Program-made: the position numbers and the translations under genes
The notes under the pieces: model-generated
Seen by the model: only the letters and a program-made list of their open reading frames with translations
Database searches by the model: none
What the model was told of the DNA's origin: nothing
Shown: piece by piece, positions 32,867 to 39,967 of the stretch
Position numbering within the stretch: position 1 is the first letter of the stretch
Layout: each line of letters begins with the position of its first letter
Assembly (NCBI GenBank): GCA_003141715.1
Contig: PLNF01000146.1
Span: 1,537-41,503, forward strand
Length of the DNA: 39,967 nucleotides
Reading direction: 5' to 3'
From: Bacteroidales bacterium
GTDB lineage: Bacteria; Bacteroidota; Bacteroidia; Bacteroidales; VadinHA17

Positions 32867-35809
32867 ATGAAAACGATACGAAACACATCTTCAGGAATTG
32901 CAGTAGGCTTAGCGATTCTCTTCACTGTTATTGGCGGACAGAAATCTTTTTCTCAGGGAGTGGGGATCAGCGAAATTGGGATCATTCCCGATCCCTCATC
33001 GATTTTGGAATTGAGATCGTCATTAAGAGGATTGCTGGCGCCCAGGATGACAACCGGTCAGCGTGACGCGATTGCTTCCCCGGCAACCGGGTTGATTATA
33101 TACAACACGACCACTAACGCTTTTAATTATTTTAATGGAACTGTTTGGATTGACCTTCTTAATACAGGTTCAGGAGTGACTGCTGTCAATGGTACCTTAA
33201 ATCGCATTTCTGTCGGAGGAACACCAACGGTACCGGTTATTGATATCGATGCCAATTATGCAGGACAGGCATCAATCAATACACTTGGTACAATTATCTC
33301 CGGTACATGGAATGGAACAAGGATAGCTATTGCAAATGGAGGAACAGGACAGATAACACAGCAAACCGCAATTAATGCACTTGCGGGAGCAGTGACATCA
33401 GGGCAGTATCTTCGTGGAAACGGAACCAATATAATATTGTCAGTTATCCAGGCTGGTGACGTTCCAACTCTTAATCAAAATACGACAGGGAGTGCCGGGA
33501 GTGCCGCAAAATGGACAACAGCGAGATATCTTGCCGGTAACAGTGTTGATGGATCTGCTGATGTGCCTTTTGCTAATAAATTCATAGTTCAGGGCACTAG
33601 CGACGCAGGGCTGAGTGGTGCACAATTTTTAGGTTTTTTGGGTACGGGACTAGTAAAGAATACAACCACCACAGGAGTATTGAGCATTGCAGCAGCCGGT
33701 ACTGATTACATGGTACCAAATGGCGCAATAACAGCTGCAACCAAAACTAAAATCACATATGATTCAAGAGGACTTGTCACAGCTGGTGCAGATGCCACGG
33801 CCGATGATATTTCACCAACTGCGACCCGAACTTATGTTACTCCTGCACAACTAACAGTAATAAACAATACGAGTAACACAAACTCTGGCGATGTAACTCT
33901 AACGGCCATTGGCTCCTCTTCTTCTCCTAATGCCAACGGTGCTTCATTGGCAGGGCAAGTTCTGACCTTACAACCCGCAAACGGCTCCTTCGGTGGTGTT
34001 TTAACGGCCGGAGCCCAGACTATTGCAGGAATCAAAACATTTTTGAGTGATCTGATTATTGATCCAACCGGTAGTAACACTGGCGCCCCCCGTAATATCG
34101 GTATAACTACCTGGGTTGCAAATAATGCAGTCCGCTTTATGCTTGGAAATGCGTGGAATTCATTGCAAAATGCATATAGTTTCCGTATGCAATTAACAGC
34201 ATACAATGGTATTGATATAGCAGGTAATCGCGAGAGCCAAACCCCACTTGGTTGGGTTCCCGGTGCATTAAGCGATGCATCACTGAATGTTGTTGGTACT
34301 ACTGCGACTGCACCTGTTCTTACAGTTACATCCGCTGCTGGTCAATCAGGTTACATGCAGGAATGGAGAAATTCTGCCGGGACTGCATTGGCTTCAATAA
34401 CATCAGCAGGCGCAATTTCAGCATCAAACCTTTCAAATACCAACACAGGCGACCAGACAATAACTCTTACAGGGAATGTTACAGGATCAGGTACCGGGAG
34501 TTTTGCAACTACAATTGCAAACAATGCAGTGACCTATGGTAAAATGCAGGCAGTTAGTACTACCAGCAGACTTTTAGGCAGTTCAAGTGCTGCCACCAAT
34601 ATACAGGAAATCTCATTAGGCAGCGGACTAAGTCTTGTGGGAACCGTTCTTAGCTCTGCAGGCAGCGGGGGAACAGTCACCAATTTTTCAGCAGGGGATC
34701 TGACTCCTTTATTTACAACTACGGAAGCTACTACAACAACGACTCCTGCATTATCTTTTTCGTTTACAAATGCCGGTACTTATACTATATTTGGAAACAA
34801 CACCGGTGTTGCTGCTGCACCTGCTTATTTTACCCCTGTTCTAGCCTCATCTCTTTTTCAAAATCAGGGAGCGGTTACGAGTGTATTACATGGTAATGCA
34901 GGCGGTACTCCATCATGGGGGCAAATTGTGAATGCGGATATAACGAATTCCACAATTAATCTTACTACAAAAGTTACAGGTACGTTACCTATAGCAAATG
35001 GTGGAACAAATTCAAGTACATCTCTTTCAGGTTCATCAATTATGATATCTAATGGAAGTGCAATTATCCAGGGTGCTGCAGGTACAACCAACACGGTACT
35101 TCATGGAAATGCTGGGGCAGCACCCACATTCGGTGCAGTAAATTTAGTTAATGAGATTACAGGCACCTTACCTGTTGGTAATGGTGGAACAGGCGCGACG
35201 ACCCTTGCAGATCATGGTGTTTTGATTGGAAGCGGTACGGGTATGATATCAGCTACAGCTGTCGGGATAGACGGACAAGTTTTACAAAGTGCCGGTCCTG
35301 GTTTTGATCCAACCTATTCAACGGCTACATATCCATCTACTGCCGGTACTGCTGGAAATATTTTAAGGTCAAATGGGACTAATTTTATTTCAACACCTAT
35401 AAATCAAGCTCAAGCAACCCCAAACAATCCGGTAGGGACAAGTAATTTAACTGGAGTTATGATGGGTCTAAATCAAGCATTTACTCCAGCAAGAAGTGGC
35501 ATGATATTAATAATTATATCAGGGGATATTGGCAATAGCCTTGCAAATGATGGTGGCCAGGTTCAAATACGATATGGTACAGGTTCAATACCTACAAATG
35601 GTGCTGCTTTGACCGGATCAACAGCAGGAGGACTTGTGAAGCTTCTCAGTGTGGGAGCAACTGCAGGCAGAAGATATCCTTTTACGGCGAATGCTATTGT
35701 GACATCTTTAACCCCTGGAAATTTAATTTGGATAGATGTTGGTTTGGCTGCAATTACGGGAGGAACTGCACTAATTTATGATCTTAGTATATCAGTTATT
35801 GAATTGTAA
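32867..35809 (+). CDS. large exported tail-fibre-like repeat protein
   Basis: 980 aa. A signal peptide (to about residue 31, ending KSFSQG) is followed by a motif typical of Bacteroidota surface proteins (LRGLLAPRMTTGQRDAIASP, GLIIYNTTTNAFNYFNG). Long beta-repeat regions follow, rich in Thr, Gly, Asn and Ser, with phrases such as GTWNGTRIAIANGGTGQ, GTLPIANGGTNSS and GTLPVGNGGTGATTL, plus two VLHGNAG boxes. The last about 130 residues resemble phage tail-fibre ends (NGAALTGSTAGG ... ITGGTALIYDLSISVIEL). No type IX sorting domain is visible. A fibrous surface or extracellular structure is inferred. Confidence 0.8.
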   Translation: MKTIRNTSSGIAVGLAILFTVIGGQKSFSQGVGISEIGIIPDPSSILELRSSLRGLLAPRMTTGQRDAIASPATGLIIYNTTTNAFNYFNGTVWIDLLNTGSGVTAVNGTLNRISVGGTPTVPVIDIDANYAGQASINTLGTIISGTWNGTRIAIANGGTGQITQQTAINALAGAVTSGQYLRGNGTNIILSVIQAGDVPTLNQNTTGSAGSAAKWTTARYLAGNSVDGSADVPFANKFIVQGTSDAGLSGAQFLGFLGTGLVKNTTTTGVLSIAAAGTDYMVPNGAITAATKTKITYDSRGLVTAGADATADDISPTATRTYVTPAQLTVINNTSNTNSGDVTLTAIGSSSSPNANGASLAGQVLTLQPANGSFGGVLTAGAQTIAGIKTFLSDLIIDPTGSNTGAPRNIGITTWVANNAVRFMLGNAWNSLQNAYSFRMQLTAYNGIDIAGNRESQTPLGWVPGALSDASLNVVGTTATAPVLTVTSAAGQSGYMQEWRNSAGTALASITSAGAISASNLSNTNTGDQTITLTGNVTGSGTGSFATTIANNAVTYGKMQAVSTTSRLLGSSSAATNIQEISLGSGLSLVGTVLSSAGSGGTVTNFSAGDLTPLFTTTEATTTTTPALSFSFTNAGTYTIFGNNTGVAAAPAYFTPVLASSLFQNQGAVTSVLHGNAGGTPSWGQIVNADITNSTINLTTKVTGTLPIANGGTNSSTSLSGSSIMISNGSAIIQGAAGTTNTVLHGNAGAAPTFGAVNLVNEITGTLPVGNGGTGATTLADHGVLIGSGTGMISATAVGIDGQVLQSAGPGFDPTYSTATYPSTAGTAGNILRSNGTNFISTPINQAQATPNNPVGTSNLTGVMMGLNQAFTPARSGMILIIISGDIGNSLANDGGQVQIRYGTGSIPTNGAALTGSTAGGLVKLLSVGATAGRRYPFTANAIVTSLTPGNLIWIDVGLAAITGGTALIYDLSISVIEL

Positions 35810-36146
35810 GATGAATTCTGTTTTAGGGATGTCAATATATTTTATGAAAGTGATAATTAATCGAGAAAATTATGACTACTGACACAAATAATATTATGAA
35901 ACTCATGAAATATATGAAGCCTCTTCTCTTCGGACTTCCAACATTTGGGGAGGACGCAGGGCTAATGACAAAGAATTAATAGGAAATAAGGAGTAAGACA
36001 AAAAGACAAAAGTAAATAAAGGACACATGGCACAGGGAAAACAAGGAGAAAGGCAAAAGTAAGTAGTAAGAAGTAGGAAGTAAGGAGTAAAAGAAAACGT
36101 GATACGCCCAACGCAAAACAATGGTTTAAGACAAAAGACAATCCCC

Positions 36147-36184
36147 CTTCGCTACAAACTCCGCTAAAGCTACGTTTGTCGAAG
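36147..36184. repeat. hairpin repeat
   Basis: CTTCG plus ACAAAC (36147-36151 and 36154-36159) pairs with GTTTGT plus CGAAG (36174-36184) around a 14-nt loop with a 2-nt bulge. Related words (AAAGCTAC, CGAAGAAAG) recur just after. I associate this layout with dispersed intergenic repeats of Bacteroidota genomes. Confidence 0.55.
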
Positions 36185-36278
36185 AAAGCTACGGTGGACG
36201 AAGAAAGTAAAAAGACAAAAGTGAAAACAAGGGGAAAGGGAAAAGGCAAAAGGAGAAAGTGAAAACAAGGTAAGAGGA

Positions 36279-36342
36279 GTTATGATGTTATGGTGTTATG
36301 AAGGTTTTTCGTCACAACGACATAGCGACATAACGACATAAC
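36279..36342. repeat. imperfect 22-nt inverted repeat
   Basis: Left arm 36279-36300 (three TTATG-type words) and right arm 36321-36342 (three CATA-type words) pair at 17 of 22 positions; several mismatches would be G-U pairs in RNA. The spacer is 20 nt. Each arm is itself a direct repeat of 8-10 bp. Confidence 0.5.
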
Positions 36343-36473
36343 AGGTTAAGATAAAGGGCAAAATGCAAAAGTAAGTAGTAAGTAGTATTTAGTAAGTAGT
36401 AAGACACAGAAACGTTATAAGCAACAACTAACAACTGAGAAAAATTGGAATGATTTGCAGGGGAAAACATAAA

Positions 36474-39400
36474 ATGCCTCCTGGTTACAGAAAGATGAAC
36501 TCTATTATTAAGAGCAGTCTCGTTCTGTGCCTTGCTGTACTGTTTTTTCCACAAAATACATTACTTGCCCAGGTCATTTCAAATAACGGTGCTGTTATGT
36601 CTGTTACCTCCGGAGCTGTTATAACCACGAAAGACCTTTCTAATGGTGCCGGTACTGTCTCAAACAATGGAACTATAACCCTTTCAGGGAATTATAAGAA
36701 TGCGGCAACTACCAACGGGAATGGCACAATTAACATAGCCGGTAACTGGACGAACACGGGGACATTTACTCCCGGTACCGGTACAGTTAATTTTAACGGT
36801 TCAACTGATCAGACAATTACAAAAGCAGGAGGTGAAACATTTTTTAACCTGAACATTAATAACTCGGGAGTCTCTCCATCCAACTTTCTGCAGTTGTCAA
36901 ATGATGTGACTGTTTCAGGAACATTAACAATGACCCTGGGGAATATTGATGCAGGGGTTTATAAATTAATACTTTCCAATCCATCTCCGGCATCCTTAAA
37001 TTATACCTTGGGTTCTGGAAGCAGGGTACTGGGTAAGTTTGAAAGAGGAATTAACATTGCAGGCACTTACTTATTTCCCATCGGGACTTTAGCTAATTAT
37101 AACCCTCTGAATCTGATCACAAATGTTATTCCGGCTGCCGGTTCAGTTATTTCAGAATTTATCGCTGGTGATCCGGGGGATAACGGTCTCCCTAAAATGG
37201 ATGGGACTGTAGAAGTAGCAGATGCATATACTGATGGTTATTGGAGCTTAACAGCCAATAATGGCTTTTCGTGCGGGGATTATAGCCTCAGTTTAGATGG
37301 ATCGGGATTTTTAACTCCGGTTTTTAATGATACCAGGATAATGAAGCGGCCTGCCGGAGGAGACTGGTTATTTGATGGTACGCATAGCGATGCCATCGGA
37401 ACAGTCTGCTATCGAAATAATCTGACAGGGGATATCTTCGCCTCCGGCACACAATTTAGTCTTGGAAAGAGCGGGCCCAAAATAACAAGTCAGCCTTCAG
37501 ACAGGTCAGTCTGTATAGGTTCGAATGTCAGTTTTTCTGTTGTTGCTACAGGTTATCCTTCCCTGACTTATCAATGGTATAAAGCTCCTAATACACCATT
37601 AATTGAGGGTGGAAGATTTTCAGGTACAAATCTGGCTACTTTAAACATTACAAATGTTGTTCCCGGCGATGCCGGAAATTATTACTGTAAAATCACCGAT
37701 GGGCATGGGCGTTTTACACTAAGCTACGCAGCATTGCTGACAGTGAATCTGTTACCTGCAATTACTTTAGATCTTGTTTCTCCTGTTTGTAATACGGACA
37801 ATAGTTTTAGTTTACCATATACAGGAACAACCAATAGCCCAATAACCTACTCTATTATTGCAGGAACTCCTGCAATGCCAGGTTTTGTTGCTGTTACAGA
37901 TGTTGCATTTCCTGTATCTCCTGTTTTAGTAACTATTCCTACCGGAGTTGCTGAAAACACATACCAGTTTATTATTACCGTGAAGAATGCAAATGGTTGT
38001 GTTTCTTCAACATATCCTTTTACGGTAACTGTTTATGAAAATCAGATTGCGGCTGCAGGAAGTGACCAGGCTGTATGTGGTCTTCCACTCAGTGCCATTT
38101 TGGAAGGGAATACTCCTCCAAAAGGAACTGGAACCTGGACCATAGTATCAGGGCCCGGGAATGTTGTATTTACCCCAAATCCAAATACAGCCGGAGCAAC
38201 AATTACAGCAGATACCTACGGGACATATTTACTCAGGTGGACAATAGTCAATGGAACCTGTAGCTCCACTGACGATGTCACAATAGGCTTTGTTGAAACA
38301 GCGAATGCGGGATCAGACCAGGCTATCTGCGGAGTACTTAACTCGGTGATGACAGGTAATACACCTACAATTGGCAGCGGATCATGGAGTGTCTTCAGTA
38401 AACCGGTGGGTAGCACGGTAACGTTCGGGACACCCTCCAGCGCATCGAGTACTATCAATGTTGATCAGTATGGAACATACATCCTGCGGTGGACAGTCAC
38501 CAACCCGACAGGGACAGGTTGCAGTACCACTGACGATGTCACAATAGGCTTTGTTGAAACAGCGAATGCAGAATCAGACCAGGCTATCTGCGGAGTACTT
38601 AACTCGGTGATGACAGGTAATACACCTACAATTGGTAGCGGATCATGGAGTGTCTTCAGTAAGCCGGCAGGTAGCACGGTAACGTTCGGGACACCCTCCA
38701 GCGCATCCAGTACTATCAATGTTGATCAGTACGGAACATACATCCTCCGGTGGACAGTCACCAACCCGACAGGGACAGGTTGCAGTACCACTGACGATGT
38801 CACAATAGGCTTTGTTGAAACAGCGAATGCAGGATCGGACCAGGCTATCTGCGGAGTACTTAACTCGGTGATGACAGGTAATACACCTACAATTGGTAGC
38901 GGATCATGGAGTGTCTTCAGTAAGTCGGCAGGTAGCACTGTAACGTTCGGGACACCCTCCAGCGCATCCAGTACTATCAATGTTGATAAGTACGGAACAT
39001 ACATCCTGCGGTGGACAGTCACCAACCCGACAGGGACAGGTTGCAGTACCACTGACGATGTCACCATAGGCTTTGTTGAAACAGCCAATGCAGGATCGGA
39101 CCAGGCTATCTGCGGAGTACTTAACTCGGTGATGGCAGGTAATACACCGACTATTGGTAGCGGATCATGGAGTGTCTTCAGTAAGCCGGCAGGTAGCACG
39201 GTAACGTTCGGGACACCCTCCAGCGCATCGAGTACTATCAATGTTGATAAGTACGGAACATACATCCTACGGTGGACAGTCACCAACCCGACAGGGACAG
39301 GTTGCAGTACCACTGACGATGTCACCATAGGCTTTTCAGAGGCTGCCAATGCAGGATCGGACCAGGCTATCTGCGGGGTATTGACTACAGTATTGGCAGG

Positions 39401-39967
39401 CAATACCCCGACTATAGGCAGTGGGTTATGGACAGTCATAACCAAGCCGACAGGCAGTACAGTAACCATCACGGATAACACGAATCCTCTAAGTGCCATC
39501 AGTGTAGACAATTATGGTACCTATATATTACGTTGGACATTAACCAATATAAGCGGAACAGCCACGTGTAACACTTTTAGTGATGTTGAAATTTGGTTTG
39601 AACCGACTCCGGCCATTAGTGCTTCAGATGAAATTATTTGTAACAATACATTTACTAACATTTTGCCAACGACACTGACTTCCCCCAGATACGGGGTAAG
39701 ATATGTATGGAATGTTTCTGATCCAAGTGGATTAATTATAGGAGAAATGCCCTCAGTTGGGAATGGCTATAAGATTGGAAGGGCCATTAAGCAGTCTTTA
39801 AACAATACAGGAGATACTCCAAATGAAATCATCTATACACTTACGCCCTATACTATTTTTGCAGATAGCAGTCTTCATTGCATAGGTAACCCTATTGATA
39901 TACATGTATGGGTAGAGCCGACACCACAGGCAACAATAGTCACGACAACCCCTATAGTATGCAACGG
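36474..39967 (+). CDS. large surface protein with Ig-like and PKD-like modules (3' truncated)
   Basis: Open from the ATG at 36474 (or 36495, same frame) to the window end, 1164 codons, no stop. A signal peptide ends near FPQNTLLAQ. Residues about 35-130 are beta-helix-like (GNWTNTGTFTPGTGTVNFNGS). An Ig-like domain lies near 336-423 (SQPSDRSVCIGSNVSFSV, TYQWYKAP, DAGNYYCKI). From about 425 PKD-like modules follow. Residues 606-953 are four near-identical 87-aa units (SDQAICGVLNS, GSGSWSVFSK, TYILRWTV, CSTTDDVTIGF), flanked by diverged copies. The end is not seen, so a type IX sorting domain cannot be checked. It resembles large Bacteroidota adhesins such as SprB-like proteins; adhesion or gliding is inference. 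Confidence 0.85.
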   Translation, partial: MPPGYRKMNSIIKSSLVLCLAVLFFPQNTLLAQVISNNGAVMSVTSGAVITTKDLSNGAGTVSNNGTITLSGNYKNAATTNGNGTINIAGNWTNTGTFTPGTGTVNFNGSTDQTITKAGGETFFNLNINNSGVSPSNFLQLSNDVTVSGTLTMTLGNIDAGVYKLILSNPSPASLNYTLGSGSRVLGKFERGINIAGTYLFPIGTLANYNPLNLITNVIPAAGSVISEFIAGDPGDNGLPKMDGTVEVADAYTDGYWSLTANNGFSCGDYSLSLDGSGFLTPVFNDTRIMKRPAGGDWLFDGTHSDAIGTVCYRNNLTGDIFASGTQFSLGKSGPKITSQPSDRSVCIGSNVSFSVVATGYPSLTYQWYKAPNTPLIEGGRFSGTNLATLNITNVVPGDAGNYYCKITDGHGRFTLSYAALLTVNLLPAITLDLVSPVCNTDNSFSLPYTGTTNSPITYSIIAGTPAMPGFVAVTDVAFPVSPVLVTIPTGVAENTYQFIITVKNANGCVSSTYPFTVTVYENQIAAAGSDQAVCGLPLSAILEGNTPPKGTGTWTIVSGPGNVVFTPNPNTAGATITADTYGTYLLRWTIVNGTCSSTDDVTIGFVETANAGSDQAICGVLNSVMTGNTPTIGSGSWSVFSKPVGSTVTFGTPSSASSTINVDQYGTYILRWTVTNPTGTGCSTTDDVTIGFVETANAESDQAICGVLNSVMTGNTPTIGSGSWSVFSKPAGSTVTFGTPSSASSTINVDQYGTYILRWTVTNPTGTGCSTTDDVTIGFVETANAGSDQAICGVLNSVMTGNTPTIGSGSWSVFSKSAGSTVTFGTPSSASSTINVDKYGTYILRWTVTNPTGTGCSTTDDVTIGFVETANAGSDQAICGVLNSVMAGNTPTIGSGSWSVFSKPAGSTVTFGTPSSASSTINVDKYGTYILRWTVTNPTGTGCSTTDDVTIGFSEAANAGSDQAICGVLTTVLAGNTPTIGSGLWTVITKPTGSTVTITDNTNPLSAISVDNYGTYILRWTLTNISGTATCNTFSDVEIWFEPTPAISASDEIICNNTFTNILPTTLTSPRYGVRYVWNVSDPSGLIIGEMPSVGNGYKIGRAIKQSLNNTGDTPNEIIYTLTPYTIFADSSLHCIGNPIDIHVWVEPTPQATIVTTTPIVCN
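38289..39332 (+). repeat. four near-identical 261-bp tandem repeats
   Basis: Units begin at 38289, 38550, 38811 and 39072, each exactly 261 bp (87 codons). A diverged fifth unit begins at 39333 and a diverged one precedes 38289. The four differ at only a handful of sites, and adjacent copies share variants, for example GATCAG in units 1-2 against GATAAG in units 3-4. This points to recent duplication or gene conversion. Confidence 0.93.

Larger units (their letters stand above)
35810..36473. other. 664-bp repeat-rich non-coding gap
   Basis: The stretch from about 35980 to 36420 is purine-rich and built of short words such as AAGTAGTAAG, GACAAAAG and GAAAACAAGG. It holds two inverted repeats (36147-36184 and 36279-36342). 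A 35-codon open stretch at 35872-35979 runs into the repeats and is not called. Confidence 0.6.

Noticed and set aside
35872-35979. 35-codon open stretch
   Set aside because: Its end is made of the intergenic repeat sequence; no domain.
35903-36554. Minus-strand open frames rich in Phe/Leu/Ser
   Set aside because: They are antisense translations of the purine-rich repeat field and typical spurious calls.
38216-39511. Minus-strand open frames across the 261-bp repeats
   Set aside because: They repeat the array in antisense, have no recognisable domains or start signals, and the plus strand encodes a clear PKD-like protein.

Overview
The window looks like chromosomal DNA from a Bacteroidota member, probably an uncultured Bacteroidales-type organism. 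The reasons are PorZ of the type IX secretion system, a FISUMP-domain protein, DUF3098 next to ftsX, a GH3-family adenylating enzyme, several -7 boxes close to TAnnTTTG, few canonical Shine-Dalgarno sequences, and AT-rich spacers with short purine-rich repeats. No tRNA, rRNA, CRISPR array, integrase, transposase or reverse transcriptase was recognised. Everything here comes from reading the sequence; no database search was run.

Layout. (1) 1-10 kb is accessory and surface-related: a 5'-truncated TIR-like / TolB-FlgO-like / TPR protein; a likely operon of an exported DUF5683-like protein, an exported caspase-like protease and a multi-module FISUMP protein interrupted by an in-frame TAG; two small minus-strand genes (lipoprotein, RDD protein); and a GH17-like lipoprotein carrying one copy of the FISUMP protein's repeat module. 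(2) 10-16 kb: a small membrane protein, TatA, a tiny hydrophobic ORF, a YghZ-type aldo-keto reductase translationally coupled to a GT39-like glycosyltransferase, then on the minus strand a Tat-signal Gfo/Idh/MocA oxidoreductase followed by GtrA. (3) 16-19 kb: a large exported M16 protease ending at a bidirectional terminator. (4) 19-28 kb: minus-strand genes rdgB-porZ and recO-GH3-dNK, interleaved with two plus-strand class III adenylate cyclases. Both cyclases have the same cyclase + C-terminal HD-type layout, but the HD metal ligands are intact in the first and replaced in the second, which also has a Y_Y_Y-like sensor and a membrane span. (5) 28-32.4 kb: housekeeping genes ilvE, ftsX, DUF3098, truB and queA. 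(6) 32.4-40 kb: two large exported surface proteins, one phage-tail-fibre-like and one with Ig-like and PKD-like modules that runs off the window. They are separated by repeat-rich non-coding DNA.

How the parts may work together. Known: PorZ belongs to the type IX secretion attachment complex; IlvE, FtsX, TruB, QueA, RecO, RdgB and dNK are core functions. Inferred: the two cyclases around rdgB-porZ could form a cAMP-making and cAMP-degrading pair linked to envelope sensing. The strongest leads are this intact-versus-dead HD pair, the nonsense codon in the FISUMP gene, the four near-identical 261-bp repeats in the last gene, and the TIR-TolB-TPR fusion at the left edge.
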